A stretch of DNA of 64,000 nucleotides, from assembly GCF_013285385.1 (NCBI RefSeq), contig NZ_CP054212.1, positions 1 through 64,000 of the forward strand, written 5' to 3'. The position numbers were made by a program, and so were the translations under genes. Below are positions 33,795 through 43,063 of the stretch, piece by piece (positions within the stretch are counted from its first letter, which is position 1; every line of letters starts with the position of its first letter). The notes under the pieces are model-generated. The model saw only the letters and a list, made by a program, of their open reading frames with translations. It ran no database searches and was not told the origin of the DNA. The DNA comes from Paramixta manurensis (GTDB lineage Bacteria > Pseudomonadota > Gammaproteobacteria > Enterobacterales > Enterobacteriaceae).

Positions 33795-34991
33795 ATGACG
33801 CACTCACTTCTGTTAAAAAACGTTCGTCCCTGGCATCAACCTGAGACGGTTGATATGTTGATTCATGAGGGGAAAATTCAGCAAATTGCGGCCAACATTA
33901 GCCATGTTGCCGCCAATATCGCGGTACATGACGCAGAAAATAAGCTGCTCTTTCCTGGTTTTGTTGATGCTCATGCGCATATTGATAAAAGTCTGTGGGG
34001 GCGCGAGTGGTACGTCAATGATGTGCCGCGCGAATTAGGGACCATTATCGCGAATGAGCGTGCTTATCGGCGTGAGCATCAACCTGATCCACAACTGCAA
34101 TCGCAGCGAATTGTGCTGGAGTGTTTACGTCATGGCACTACCGCTTTTCGCACCCATGTCGACATTGATAATGAAATCGGCATTCAGAATTTTGAAGGCG
34201 TCATGGCCACCAAAGAGAAGTTACGCGGCGTGGTGGATATGGAAACCGTTGCCTTTCCACAAAGCGGAATTTTGCGCAATCCGGGCACCGAAGCATGGCT
34301 GCGTAAAGCCTTAGAGGCGGGCGCTGATTATATCGGCGGCCTTGATCCCTGTGCTTATGAGCAAGACCCGGTGACCCACCTCAATATCATTTTTCGGTTG
34401 GCGGCGGAGTTAGGCAAAGGCGTGGATATTCATCTGCATGAACGGGGGGAGTTGGGGGCGTTTAGCGTGGGCCTGATTCTGGATAAAACGCGTGAGTTCG
34501 GCCTGCAAAATAGAGTCACTATCAGCCATGCGTTTTGCCTGGGTATGGTGGCTATTGAAGAACAGCAGCGGCTGGCGGAACAACTTGCCGCGCTGGGTAT
34601 TTCGATCGCGACCACCGCGCCGGTGGATATTGCGGTGCCGCCGTATCAATTATTGCGCGCAGCGGGCGTGGTTATTTGTGCCGGCAACGATGGCGTGCGC
34701 GATACCTGGAACCCTTATGGCAATGGTGACATGTTGTTCCGGGCGATGATGATTGGCCTGAAATACCGCTGGCGCAAAGACAAAGAGATGGCGCGCGCGC
34801 TGGACGCCATTACCCACGGCGGCGCTCACGTCATGAACCTACCGGATTATGGTATCGCGCCTGGCTGTACTGCCGACTTGGTGTTAGTCCCCGCCCGGGT
34901 GATGGCAGAAGCGATCGTGGCGCAACCGGCCGGGCGCACGGTGATTAAGCAGGGTCGCGTGGTGGTGGCTAACGGCGAGCTCTGCCTCTAA
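33795..34991 (+). CDS. Amidohydrolase, cytosine-deaminase-like
   Basis: 398 aa cytoplasmic metal-dependent hydrolase. The amidohydrolase metal and catalytic set is intact: HxH in FVDAHAHIDKS (His57 and His59 approx.), HLHERGE (with catalytic Glu), SHAF, and Asp in CAGNDGVRDTWNPYGNGD. The last motif is typical of cytosine deaminase and related N-heterocycle deaminases. It probably acts on the compound imported by the adjacent ABC transporter; the exact substrate is unknown. Overlaps the next gene at one base (34991). Confidence 0.84.
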   Translation: MTHSLLLKNVRPWHQPETVDMLIHEGKIQQIAANISHVAANIAVHDAENKLLFPGFVDAHAHIDKSLWGREWYVNDVPRELGTIIANERAYRREHQPDPQLQSQRIVLECLRHGTTAFRTHVDIDNEIGIQNFEGVMATKEKLRGVVDMETVAFPQSGILRNPGTEAWLRKALEAGADYIGGLDPCAYEQDPVTHLNIIFRLAAELGKGVDIHLHERGELGAFSVGLILDKTREFGLQNRVTISHAFCLGMVAIEEQQRLAEQLAALGISIATTAPVDIAVPPYQLLRAAGVVICAGNDGVRDTWNPYGNGDMLFRAMMIGLKYRWRKDKEMARALDAITHGGAHVMNLPDYGIAPGCTADLVLVPARVMAEAIVAQPAGRTVIKQGRVVVANGELCL

Positions 34992-36469
34992 TGGCAAGCC
35001 ATCAGCGGGTTATCCGTCTACGGGCGGCTTGGGTGGTCGGTTACCGTAATGGTGACCATTGTCTGGTGGCTGATGGTGAAGTGGTTTGGCAGGGGGAGCG
35101 CATCCTGTTTGTCGGCCGAGATTATTCCGGCCAGGTTGACGAAGAGATTGATGCCGGAAACGCACTCGCCGGGCCGGGGTTTATCGATCTTGATGCGCTG
35201 GGAGATCTCGATACCACCGTATTGGCGTTCGATAACCAGCCGGGCTGGCGAACCGGGCGTATTGTGGCGGCAGACTGGACACGACGTTGCCTCTACAGCC
35301 GGGAGGCGTTGGATTTCAACAAACGCTATGCCTACAGCCAGTTATTGCTTAATGGCATCACTACCGCACTGCCAATTACCTCCATCCTCTACCGGGAGTG
35401 GGCCGAGACTTTTGATGAGTATCTATACGCGGCGGATGTCGCGGAAAGTCTCGGTATTCGTGCCTGGCTGGGGCCGGCGTTTATGTCGGGCCATCATGTG
35501 GTGGAAGCGGATGGCTCGCTCGGGATGCGTTTTGATGAGGCGCGCGGGCTGGCCGGGCTGGCGCAGGCGGTTGCCTTTGTTGAGCGGCTTGAGCAACGCG
35601 GCGTTTCGCGCCTGAACGGTATGCTGGCGCCCGACCGTATTGAGGGATGTACGCCAGGGCTTTTGGCGGCGCTAAGTGAGGCGGTAAAGGCGCTCGGCTG
35701 CCCAACCCGGCTACATTGCTGTCAGGGCGAACTGGAGGTTGCCGAAGTGGCGCGTCGTTACCAGCGGCGCTCGTCCATTCAGGTACTGCATGATTATCAG
35801 TTGTTAAATCGTCAGATGATTTTGCCGCATGGACAATACCTTGGCGGCCCCGACGCCAGCCCAGCCTCAATCGCCGATGATATTAGGTTACTGAGTGCGT
35901 CGCAGGCCACTGTCGTCGCCTGTCCGTTGGTCTCCGGACGACATGCTAAATATCTGGAATCTTTCGCTGCGTTACGCCAGGCGTCGGTTAACCTGGCATT
36001 GGGTACGGATACCTTCCCACCGGATATGTTAACTAACCTTCATATCGGTACGCTGTTAAGCCGGGTAGTGGCGAAAAAGATCGATGCGGCCAGCGCGGCG
36101 GATTATTACCGAATGGCAACCCTCGGCGGCGCGGCAGCCTTGGGCCGGGATGACCTCGGTCGGTTAGCGCCTGGTGCGCAGGCCGATATCACGCTGTTCT
36201 CGCTAGATGAACCGGCGTTGGGACAAATTTTTGACCCGATCACCACCCTGGTGATTAATGGCAATGGGCGTGATTTGCGCGGCGTGATTGTTGCCGGTGA
36301 GAAAGTGGTGTGGGACCGCCAATTAGTGAAGATGAAACTGGATATAGCGGCACTGCATCGTCAGGCCCAGCAGCAGTTTACCGGGCTGATGGCAACGTAT
36401 CCGGAGAGGAGTTATCAGCATCCACCGTTAGACCAACTGTTTCGCCCTGCCTTCCCGCATGACGTTTGA
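34991..36469 (+). CDS. Amidohydrolase-family protein lacking the N-terminal HxH
   Basis: 492 aa of the amidohydrolase/chlorohydrolase superfamily (GPGFIDLDALGDLDTT near 58-73, RLHCCQGELE near 243, LPHGQYLGG near 277, LALGTDTFPPDM near 333, and the C-terminal beta-sandwich with VVAGEKVVW). The usual HxH after the FID strand is DLDALGD, with no His, while the later His residues and the Asp of GTD are kept. It may use a single metal, use Asp ligands, or belong to a subfamily with this change. Start ATG 34991 overlaps the upstream gene, so it is coupled. Function unknown. Confidence 0.75.
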   Translation: MASHQRVIRLRAAWVVGYRNGDHCLVADGEVVWQGERILFVGRDYSGQVDEEIDAGNALAGPGFIDLDALGDLDTTVLAFDNQPGWRTGRIVAADWTRRCLYSREALDFNKRYAYSQLLLNGITTALPITSILYREWAETFDEYLYAADVAESLGIRAWLGPAFMSGHHVVEADGSLGMRFDEARGLAGLAQAVAFVERLEQRGVSRLNGMLAPDRIEGCTPGLLAALSEAVKALGCPTRLHCCQGELEVAEVARRYQRRSSIQVLHDYQLLNRQMILPHGQYLGGPDASPASIADDIRLLSASQATVVACPLVSGRHAKYLESFAALRQASVNLALGTDTFPPDMLTNLHIGTLLSRVVAKKIDAASAADYYRMATLGGAAALGRDDLGRLAPGAQADITLFSLDEPALGQIFDPITTLVINGNGRDLRGVIVAGEKVVWDRQLVKMKLDIAALHRQAQQQFTGLMATYPERSYQHPPLDQLFRPAFPHDV

Positions 36470-36473
36470 TGGG

Positions 36474-37169
36474 TTAGGTTTCCAGCAAGATTTGATGTAA
36501 TGAAGCCTCTGGCGCGAGAGAGGTATCCAGCGCCAGTTGGCTTTCCAGCTCATCCAGATGTGCCATCATCATCTCCTGCGCACGCAGGTTTTCCCCTGCC
36601 GCCAGCGCCGCGAAGATCTCCTGATGTTCATCCGATTGACAGGAAGGCACATCATTACGTTGGTACAACGAGACAATTAGCGAACTGCGCACCATCAGGT
36701 TAGCCAGAATTTCATTTAACACCCGATTACCGCTGATCTCACCGAGGAGCAAATGAAAGTCACTCAGACGCCGAACAATTAACTGACGATCGGTATTACA
36801 GGTCGCCTGACGTTCGTGGTGCAGATGCGCTTCTATTTTGGCCTGCCAGGCAGCAACATGCCGTGGGGTGATTTGCTGGATGATCGCCCGCTCAATTGCC
36901 CGGCGGGCGATAAAAATCTCCCGCGCCTCGGTTGCCGTCGGTTGGGCGACAATCGCGCCACGATTAGGCTCAATCGTTACAATATGCTGCATTGCCAGCC
37001 GCTGTAACGCGCTTTGAACATGATTACGATTGGCGTTTAGCGCCTCAACGATCTGCGCTTCGACCAGGCGGCTACCCGGCCGTAAACGATGCTGAGCGAT
37101 CGCTTTGGAGAGCTTATCTATAATCCGTTGCACTTCGCGCTGTTTGAGCGTAGTGGCCTGTTTACCCAT
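36474..37169 (-). CDS. GntR-family regulator with FCD domain
   Basis: 231 aa. N-terminal winged helix (about 8-75, with RLRPGSRLVEAQIVEALNANRNHVQSALQRL cut to its key part ALNANRNHVQSAL) followed by a helical FCD ligand-binding domain with LSDFHLLLGEISGN. It converges on the importer/amidohydrolase operon with 4 bp between stop codons and is the likely local regulator, perhaps through the ATTGCTAGCAAT sites at 27931-28181. The 'N' in place of the more common 'S/T-R' in the recognition helix is a minor oddity. Confidence 0.83.
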   Translation of the reverse strand: MGKQATTLKQREVQRIIDKLSKAIAQHRLRPGSRLVEAQIVEALNANRNHVQSALQRLAMQHIVTIEPNRGAIVAQPTATEAREIFIARRAIERAIIQQITPRHVAAWQAKIEAHLHHERQATCNTDRQLIVRRLSDFHLLLGEISGNRVLNEILANLMVRSSLIVSLYQRNDVPSCQSDEHQEIFAALAAGENLRAQEMMMAHLDELESQLALDTSLAPEASLHQILLET

Positions 37170-37265
37170 GGCTGTGACTACCCCTGACCTGATGGAGAGG
37201 CCGATGATTCGGTTATCCGGTTTGCACGCCTAAGATAACCCAATCGATCACGTCGGCATAGCTTG

Positions 37266-38519
37266 TCAGGCGCTTTCCGCGTGCGCGCGCTCAATCTCTT
37301 CGGCGAGAATTTGAATACCGCGCTCTATCTGCTCGCCATCCGGTACGTAATTCATCCGCATGCATTGATGCGTATGCGGCCAGGGATGTTCCAGGCCCGG
37401 GAAGAAGAAATGGCCCGGTACCATTAACACGCCGCGCTGTTTTAACCGTTGATACAGCACTTCGGTGGTAATCGGCAGATCTTTAAACCACAGCCAAAGG
37501 AAAATAGCGCCTTCCGGTTTGTGGATCAGGCAGCGTTCTTCCGGTAAATAGCGGCGAATAATAGCAATGGTCTGTGTTACCCGCTGCTGGTAGAACGGCT
37601 TAATAACCTGTTCTGAAAGCCGCAGCAAGTCGCCACGCTGGATCATTTCGGTGGCGATAGCCGGCCCGACACTGCCTGGCGCCAGGCTGATAATACCGTT
37701 CATGTTACTGATGGCGGAGATCACCGGCTCATCGGCAATAATGATACCGCAGCGAGAGCCAGGCAGGCCGAGTTTGGACAGGCTCATGCACAGGATGATA
37801 TTCGGATTCCACAGCGGACGCGCATCGCTAAAAATAATGCCAGGGAAGGGGACGCCATACGCGTTATCAATCAGCAGAGGCACCTGATGTTGCTGCGCCA
37901 GCGCATCCAGCTTCAACAACTCCTCATCGGTAATCACATTACCGGTTGGATTGGTGGGGCGCGACACGCAAATCAGCCCAATATCCTCGGTGATGGAGAG
38001 ATGTTCAAAATCCACGTGATATTTGAACTGGCCTTCCGGCAATAGCTCAATGTTAGGGCGGGCGGAAATAAAGAGATCGTCATCCAGCCCGGCATCGGCG
38101 TAACCGAGATACTCCGGCGCCAGCGGGAACAGTACGCGTTTTTTCGCGCCATTCGTGCGGCGACCAGCGTAGAGATTAAACAAGTAGAAGAAGGCGCTTT
38201 GGCTGCCGTTAGTTAGCGCAATATTTTGTGGCGCGATCTGCCAGCCTAGCTGCTCACGTAACAACGTCGCCAATGCTTCACGCAGCGTGGTTTTGCCGCC
38301 CGGCCCGTCATAATTACACAGTGCGTCGGTGAGCGTTCCCTGTTGGAGCATGCGTTGCAGCAATTGCTGAAAATAGTCCGTCATCGCCGGGATCTGCGCC
38401 GGATTACCACCGCCTAACATCACGGTGCCCGGTGTGCGCAGCCCTTCTCCCATATCTTCCATCAGGCGGGTAATGCCCGAATGGCGCGTAAATTTGTCAC
38501 CGAAAGCGGAAAAACTCAT
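37266..38519 (-). CDS. avtA: Valine-pyruvate aminotransferase AvtA
   Basis: PLP enzyme (transaminase C) interconverting valine/2-ketoisovalerate and alanine/pyruvate. 417 aa, as in E. coli, beginning MSFSAFGDKFTRHSGITRLMED. CNYDGPGGKTTLR and the PLP Lys in LCMSLSKLGLPGSRCG near 234-249 are visible. It stands alone with its own upstream region and is not clearly linked to its neighbours. Confidence 0.96.
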   Translation of the reverse strand: MSFSAFGDKFTRHSGITRLMEDMGEGLRTPGTVMLGGGNPAQIPAMTDYFQQLLQRMLQQGTLTDALCNYDGPGGKTTLREALATLLREQLGWQIAPQNIALTNGSQSAFFYLFNLYAGRRTNGAKKRVLFPLAPEYLGYADAGLDDDLFISARPNIELLPEGQFKYHVDFEHLSITEDIGLICVSRPTNPTGNVITDEELLKLDALAQQHQVPLLIDNAYGVPFPGIIFSDARPLWNPNIILCMSLSKLGLPGSRCGIIIADEPVISAISNMNGIISLAPGSVGPAIATEMIQRGDLLRLSEQVIKPFYQQRVTQTIAIIRRYLPEERCLIHKPEGAIFLWLWFKDLPITTEVLYQRLKQRGVLMVPGHFFFPGLEHPWPHTHQCMRMNYVPDGEQIERGIQILAEEIERAHAESA

Positions 38520-38611
38520 AGCGTGTAAATCGTTAGTTAAGAGTAAATAGGACGCTCACCATAACGCCCCTAAAACCAGGGTGCAATGGGCACCGACAGC
38601 GGAAAGACAAT

Positions 38612-38640
38612 TAACGTCCGCCAGCAGAGCGGCGGACGAG
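38612..38640 (-). terminator. Hairpin terminator after ghrB
   Basis: 8-bp stem CGTCCGCC (38615-38622) / GGCGGACG (38631-38638) with an 8-nt loop. On the minus strand it is followed by a weakly T-rich stretch. It lies just after the ghrB stop and ends the 2-ketogluconate operon. Confidence 0.55.
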
Positions 38641-38645
38641 AGGGG

Positions 38646-39620
38646 TTAGCGTAGCACCTGCGGGTTGACGCAATTTTTGTCAACGGTGCCGGTGAGTGCG
38701 GCAATCAGGTTCTCAACCGCATCGCGTGCCATACCGTAACGGGTTTCATGCGTGGCTGAGCCGATGTGCGGCAACGCCACTACATTGGGTAATTTCAGCA
38801 ACTCAGAATCGACCGGCAGCGGTTCCTGCTCAAACACATCCAGACCGGCGGCATGCAGGGTGCCATCCTTCAGCGCGGCAATTAACGCTTGCTCATCAAT
38901 GACCGGGCCCCTACCGGCATTAATCAGTACCGCGCCGGGTTTCATTTTCGCCAGTTGCTGGCGTCCAATCAGGTGATGCGTCTGTTCGGTTAACGGCAGG
39001 CTAATACACAGGAAATCAGACTCTTTAAGCAGCGTATCAAGGTCGCAATATTGCGCGTCGAAGCGCTGTTCCGCTTCCTCGTGATGCTTACGCGCATTAT
39101 AGAGGATCGGCATACTGAAGCCGAAGTGCGCCCGCTGCGCCAGCGCCAGCCCGATGCGCCCCATGCCGAGGATACCAAGTTTCTTATGATGAACGTCGAT
39201 GCCAAACCAGTCGGGGCCAATGCTGCGTTGCCATTCGCCCGCTTTTACGCGCTCCGCGACTTCAACCACGCGACGGGCGGAGGCCAGCACTAGCGCCATC
39301 ATGGTGTCGGCCACGGTTTCGGTTAACACCGTGGGGGTGTGCATTAAAATCACGCCACGCTGGTTAAGCGCCTCGACATCGAAATTGTCATAGCCAACTG
39401 AGACGGTGGAGGCGGCGCGGAGTTTGGGCGCTTTATCCAGCAGGCTGGCGTCCACTTTGCCGCCAGCGCCCAGAATCCCCTCCGCCGAGCGAAACGCATC
39501 GGCATATTTTTCCAGGTTTTCCGGCGTGAGCCCGTCGATAGCGGTCACGTTGAAATGCGCATCAAGACGTGTGCGTAAATCATCGGGTAAGGTTTTATAC
39601 AGCACCACTGAAGGCTTCAT
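38646..39620 (-). CDS. ghrB: 2-ketogluconate / glyoxylate-hydroxypyruvate reductase
   Basis: NAD(P)H-dependent D-2-hydroxyacid dehydrogenase (GhrB/TkrA; KguD in pseudomonads). 324 aa, as in E. coli GhrB. Rossmann motif GMGRIGLALAQRAHFG near 153, catalytic Arg in NAGRGPVID near 237, Glu in EQEPLPVDS near 266, and His in LPHIGSATHETR near 285. Last in the kguE-kguK-kguT-ghrB order; in this pathway it reduces 2-keto-6-phosphogluconate to 6-phosphogluconate. A terminator-like hairpin lies between it and kguT. E. coli has ghrB next to yiaD, which lies 4.5 kb away here with the kgu genes in between. Confidence 0.94.
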   Translation of the reverse strand: MKPSVVLYKTLPDDLRTRLDAHFNVTAIDGLTPENLEKYADAFRSAEGILGAGGKVDASLLDKAPKLRAASTVSVGYDNFDVEALNQRGVILMHTPTVLTETVADTMMALVLASARRVVEVAERVKAGEWQRSIGPDWFGIDVHHKKLGILGMGRIGLALAQRAHFGFSMPILYNARKHHEEAEQRFDAQYCDLDTLLKESDFLCISLPLTEQTHHLIGRQQLAKMKPGAVLINAGRGPVIDEQALIAALKDGTLHAAGLDVFEQEPLPVDSELLKLPNVVALPHIGSATHETRYGMARDAVENLIAALTGTVDKNCVNPQVLR

Positions 39621-39644
39621 GCGTTCTCCCTAATAAGCTGTGAC

Positions 39645-39684
39645 AAATCAAAATAAAACGGCGGGCGGCGTTGTGCTGCCCGCC
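39645..39684 (-). terminator. Terminator-like hairpin between kguT and ghrB
   Basis: 10-bp G+C-rich stem (39660-39669 with 39675-39684, one G-U) and a 5-nt loop. On the minus strand it is followed by CGTTTTATTTTG (39660 downwards). It would reduce read-through from kguT, giving ghrB lower or separate expression. Confidence 0.65.
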
Positions 39685-39725
39685 CGCGAATGCGTAGCGT
39701 AAGCCCGAGACCGCGGCTCGCGACG

Positions 39726-41009
39726 TCAGGCGTGTTTTGCCCGTTGTTCCGGTATGGCTTGCTGATTGCGGGCCGGTTTCACGATCAGCGTCAGCCAGAC
39801 GGAAACCAATAACGCCGCACCCATAAAGATATACGAGGCCGCCGGGCTACCGGTGGCGCCGTTCAGGTAGCCCACCACCCATGACCCCAAGAAGGAGCCG
39901 AGCGCGCCCATACTGTTGATCAGCGCCATGGCGCCGCCGGAGACATTACGCGGCAGCATCTCCGGCACGATAGCGAAGAACGGGCCATATGGCGCATACA
40001 TTGCGGCACCGGCCACCACTAATAAGGTATAGGACATCCAAAAATTATTGGTACCCACCAGATACGAACCGAGGAATGCCAACGCGCCAATTAACAGTAG
40101 CGGCCACACGAACAGTTTCCGGTTTTGCGTTTTATCGGAGGCCCATGAAACCACAATCATCGCAATGGTGGCGGCTAAATATGGCACGGCGGAGAGCCAG
40201 CCCGCTTCAACCATGCCCATCTGCGTACCATTACGTAAAATTGACGGCAGCCACAGTACAAAGCCATACACGCCAATACTCCAGGCAAAATATTGCAGAC
40301 AGAGAATAATCACGTTACGCGATTTAAATGCCTCGCGGTAATTACGCACCGCTTTGATATTTTCCTGCTCTTTTTGTAACTGCGCCTGCAATGCGGCTTT
40401 CTCTTCCTCGCTCAGCCAGCGTGATTGTGCCGGTTTATCCTGCACCATAAACCACCAGGCTACCGCCCAGATCACCGCCGGAATGCCTTCAAAGATAAAC
40501 ATTTCGCGCCATCCGAACGCGTTAATCAGATAACCGGAAAGCACCGACATCCAGAGAACCGTTACCGGATTACCCAGGATGAGAAAGGTATTGGCGCGCG
40601 AGCGTTCGGATTTAGTGAACCAGTTACTAATATAGATCAGCATGGCTGGCATTACCGCCGCTTCAACCACACCGAGAACAAAACGAATCACCACCAGCAT
40701 TGGAATATTGCTAACAATCCCGGTTAATGAGGCACAGCCGCCCCACAACAGCAGGCACCAGAAAATGAGTTTTTTCACGCTACGGCGCTCGGCATACATC
40801 GCGCCGGGAATTTGGAAGAAGAAATAGCCCAGAAAGAACAGGGCGCCGAGTAGCGACGACATTCCTTTGGTAATGCCTAAATCGTCATTGATTCCGGCAG
40901 CCGAAGCAAAACTAAAGTTTGCCCGATCCAGATACGCCAGACTGTAAGTAATAAACACGATGGGCATGATGTACCACCAGCGTTTAGGAGCAATGGTCTG
41001 TTGATGCAT
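39726..41009 (-). CDS. kguT: 2-ketogluconate MFS transporter (KguT-like)
   Basis: 427 aa from ATG 41009 (GAGGA site 8 nt upstream). An MFS anion:cation symporter with about 12 membrane segments. The first segment has the AYLDRANFSFA motif also seen in DgoT. GxxxD-R loops and a basic cytoplasmic loop (KEQENIKAVRNYREAFK region) are visible. Its place in the kguE-kguK-kguT-ghrB order identifies 2-ketogluconate as the probable substrate. Confidence 0.87.
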   Translation of the reverse strand: MHQQTIAPKRWWYIMPIVFITYSLAYLDRANFSFASAAGINDDLGITKGMSSLLGALFFLGYFFFQIPGAMYAERRSVKKLIFWCLLLWGGCASLTGIVSNIPMLVVIRFVLGVVEAAVMPAMLIYISNWFTKSERSRANTFLILGNPVTVLWMSVLSGYLINAFGWREMFIFEGIPAVIWAVAWWFMVQDKPAQSRWLSEEEKAALQAQLQKEQENIKAVRNYREAFKSRNVIILCLQYFAWSIGVYGFVLWLPSILRNGTQMGMVEAGWLSAVPYLAATIAMIVVSWASDKTQNRKLFVWPLLLIGALAFLGSYLVGTNNFWMSYTLLVVAGAAMYAPYGPFFAIVPEMLPRNVSGGAMALINSMGALGSFLGSWVVGYLNGATGSPAASYIFMGAALLVSVWLTLIVKPARNQQAIPEQRAKHA

Positions 41010-41092
41010 AATAGTGTCCTCTGTTGAGGTGGCCGCGTACCCATCGTGCAACATTTCGCCGCGATAATTGGCGAAAATGGCGAGACACGCGG

Positions 41093-42046
41093 TTAATAAT
41101 CGCCTAGCTCGCTGCGCGTCGGTAAACCTTCGCTATCGCCGGTTACCTGGATCGCCAGTGAGCCGATTTTGTTGCCGCGCATGATCGCTTGCGGCAGGCT
41201 TTTTCCTTCCAGCAATGCGCTAATCACGCCAACCGCGAAGCCATCTCCGGCTCCGACTGTATCGACCACGTTATCGACACGAATCGCCGCGACCTGGCCT
41301 GTTTCGCCTTCGGCGGTTTTGTACCAGGCGCCATCGCAGCCGGTTTTAATGATCACGGCTTTTACGCCCTTATCGAGCCAGAAATCCGCCATCGCTTCCG
41401 GCTGGCTAAAGCCGGTGAGAATTTTGCCTTCCTCAATCCCCGGCATTACCCAGTCGGCGTAGGCGGCTAACAAATTGAGTTGTTTGACCATTTCACGCTG
41501 GCTTGGCCACAATACCGGGCGCAAATTTGGATCGAACGACAGGCTTTTTCCGCGCGAACGCATCTCTTTGGCAGCCAGTTTTAACAGTTCCAGTGAGCTG
41601 CCAGACAGCGCGGCAGCGACGCCGCTCAGATGTAAATGACGCGCCGCGCCAAAATAGTCGTAATCAAAGTCATCAGGCGAAAGGTGGCTGCCCGCCGAGC
41701 CTTTACGAAAATATTCAACCTGTGGATCGGAGCCGTCCTCTACTTTTGATTTTAGCTGGAACGCGGTGGCATAGCGGTTATCGACCGTGACCTGCTGGTG
41801 GTCGACCCCCTCTTTTTCCAACTGTTGACGCACGAAGCGCCCAAAGGAATCGTTGCCGACGCGGCTCACCCAGCCGACTTTTAAGCCGAGACGCGCCAGG
41901 CCGATCGCCACATTCAACTCTGCGCCCGCTACACGTTTGGTAAAACATTCGGCGGCAGCCAGATCGCCAGTTTCCCGAGCAATAAACATCGCCATCGCTT
42001 CACCAATCGTTACGGCATCCAACGTACCGTTTGCATGGGTAGTCAT
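41093..42046 (-). CDS. kguK: 2-ketogluconokinase (PfkB family)
   Basis: 317 aa PfkB-type sugar kinase: DAVTIGEAMAMF at the start, GGxN-like region AGAELNVAIGLARLG near 39, and the catalytic DTVGAGDGFAVGVISAL near 258 with the anion hole and Asp base. It phosphorylates 2-ketogluconate. Start ATG 42046 lies 4 bp after the kguE stop with a GAGAGGAG site inside kguE, so translation is coupled. Confidence 0.87.
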   Translation of the reverse strand: MTTHANGTLDAVTIGEAMAMFIARETGDLAAAECFTKRVAGAELNVAIGLARLGLKVGWVSRVGNDSFGRFVRQQLEKEGVDHQQVTVDNRYATAFQLKSKVEDGSDPQVEYFRKGSAGSHLSPDDFDYDYFGAARHLHLSGVAAALSGSSLELLKLAAKEMRSRGKSLSFDPNLRPVLWPSQREMVKQLNLLAAYADWVMPGIEEGKILTGFSQPEAMADFWLDKGVKAVIIKTGCDGAWYKTAEGETGQVAAIRVDNVVDTVGAGDGFAVGVISALLEGKSLPQAIMRGNKIGSLAIQVTGDSEGLPTRSELGDY

Positions 42047-42050
42047 GCGT

Positions 42051-42800
42051 TTACTCCTCTCGTAGCAGGTTAACGTAGTGGCGTGTAATGGCTATCAGGT
42101 CATCGCCTTGTAGGGGAAACTCAATGCCGCGTGGCACATCGGTAGGCAGTTTTTGTAGCAACTCACGCCAGCATGAATCCGCCTCGTCCGGCGCCACGGC
42201 GCGCCAGCTATCATCATGCGGGACCGCGACTTTGATATGGATATAGCTAACGTAGCGGGCCAGCATGTCAGCCGCCGCCAGTGCATCGTCGCCCACCCAG
42301 CGCCAGTTACCCATATCGAAGGTCATCCCGTTCGGTAGCCGGGTTTCGCCGCAGTCATGGAAAAAACTCTCCAGCGCGCTGAGTTTTCCGCAGTCGGTTT
42401 GGTCATTCTCCACCACCAGATGAACCTGATGATTAGCCTGTAGCTGCCTGAGTGCGTGGCTATCAAAACCGCGTTGATAATGCCCGAGAGAAAACTTCAG
42501 CAACTGCGCCCGCAGTTGTTCCGCTTCCTGAAAACGGCGTTCAAGGTGGGGATTGAGCGTGCCATCCGCCATAAACAGCGCTTCCGGCACCGAATAAAAG
42601 GCGGTTAATTGATGGCGGGCGATGGCTTGCCCTAACTGCGTAAGTTGTGTGAGTTCGGTTTCATCTAACAACTCACGGCGGATCTCGACGCCATCCGCTC
42701 CTGCGGCGGCAATGATCGGTAACAACGCGTGTTGACCGCCCAATGCCTGTACCTGCTGATGACCGTATGCCGCCGTCACCACAATGACTTCTCGCTTCAT
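42051..42800 (-). CDS. kguE: KguE-like sugar isomerase/epimerase-fold protein
   Basis: 249 aa TIM-barrel protein of the xylose-isomerase-like AP-endonuclease-2 family, first gene of the operon. Metal-type residues are visible in VVENDQTD, MTFDMGNWRWVGDD, YIHIKVAV and GIEFPL. In pseudomonads kguE heads the 2-ketogluconate operon, though its exact step is not firmly known. A strong GGAGGA site precedes ATG 42800. Confidence 0.84.
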   Translation of the reverse strand: MKREVIVVTAAYGHQQVQALGGQHALLPIIAAAGADGVEIRRELLDETELTQLTQLGQAIARHQLTAFYSVPEALFMADGTLNPHLERRFQEAEQLRAQLLKFSLGHYQRGFDSHALRQLQANHQVHLVVENDQTDCGKLSALESFFHDCGETRLPNGMTFDMGNWRWVGDDALAAADMLARYVSYIHIKVAVPHDDSWRAVAPDEADSCWRELLQKLPTDVPRGIEFPLQGDDLIAITRHYVNLLREE

Positions 42801-42845
42801 CTATTCCTCCGGGCAAAAAACGCCTCGTTTGAGATAAACGTTAAA

Positions 42846-42859
42846 TGGAACCGGTTCCA
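42846..42859. promoter_or_regulatory. Probable PtxS-type operator
   Basis: Perfect 14-bp palindrome TGGAACCGGTTCCA, 46 bp upstream of kguE. It has the central CG expected of LacI-family operators and resembles the pseudomonad PtxS site (TGAAACCGGTTTCA). It lies in the 263-bp region between kguE and the LacI-type regulator, both on the minus strand. Confidence 0.8.
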
Positions 42860-43063
42860 AAGCAAAGTAGCAGAGCGATAAACTATGATCGCGTTCACAA
42901 TGTGAGCGCACACGGCAGCCGTGCGATTACTGCAATAGGGCCGACGTCACGGCGAGGATCGCCTCACCGGTAGGGCATATTTCGGCGGTAATTTTTTGAA
43001 AGGGAGAGCGTTTTTCGGAAGGCGGTTAGAGATAAACCCGATTGGTACGCAGAACGGAAAATT

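Noticed and set aside
42890..42925. CRP site upstream of kguE
   Set aside because: TCACA and TGTGA-like pentamers occur but not in the correct order and spacing for a CRP consensus.
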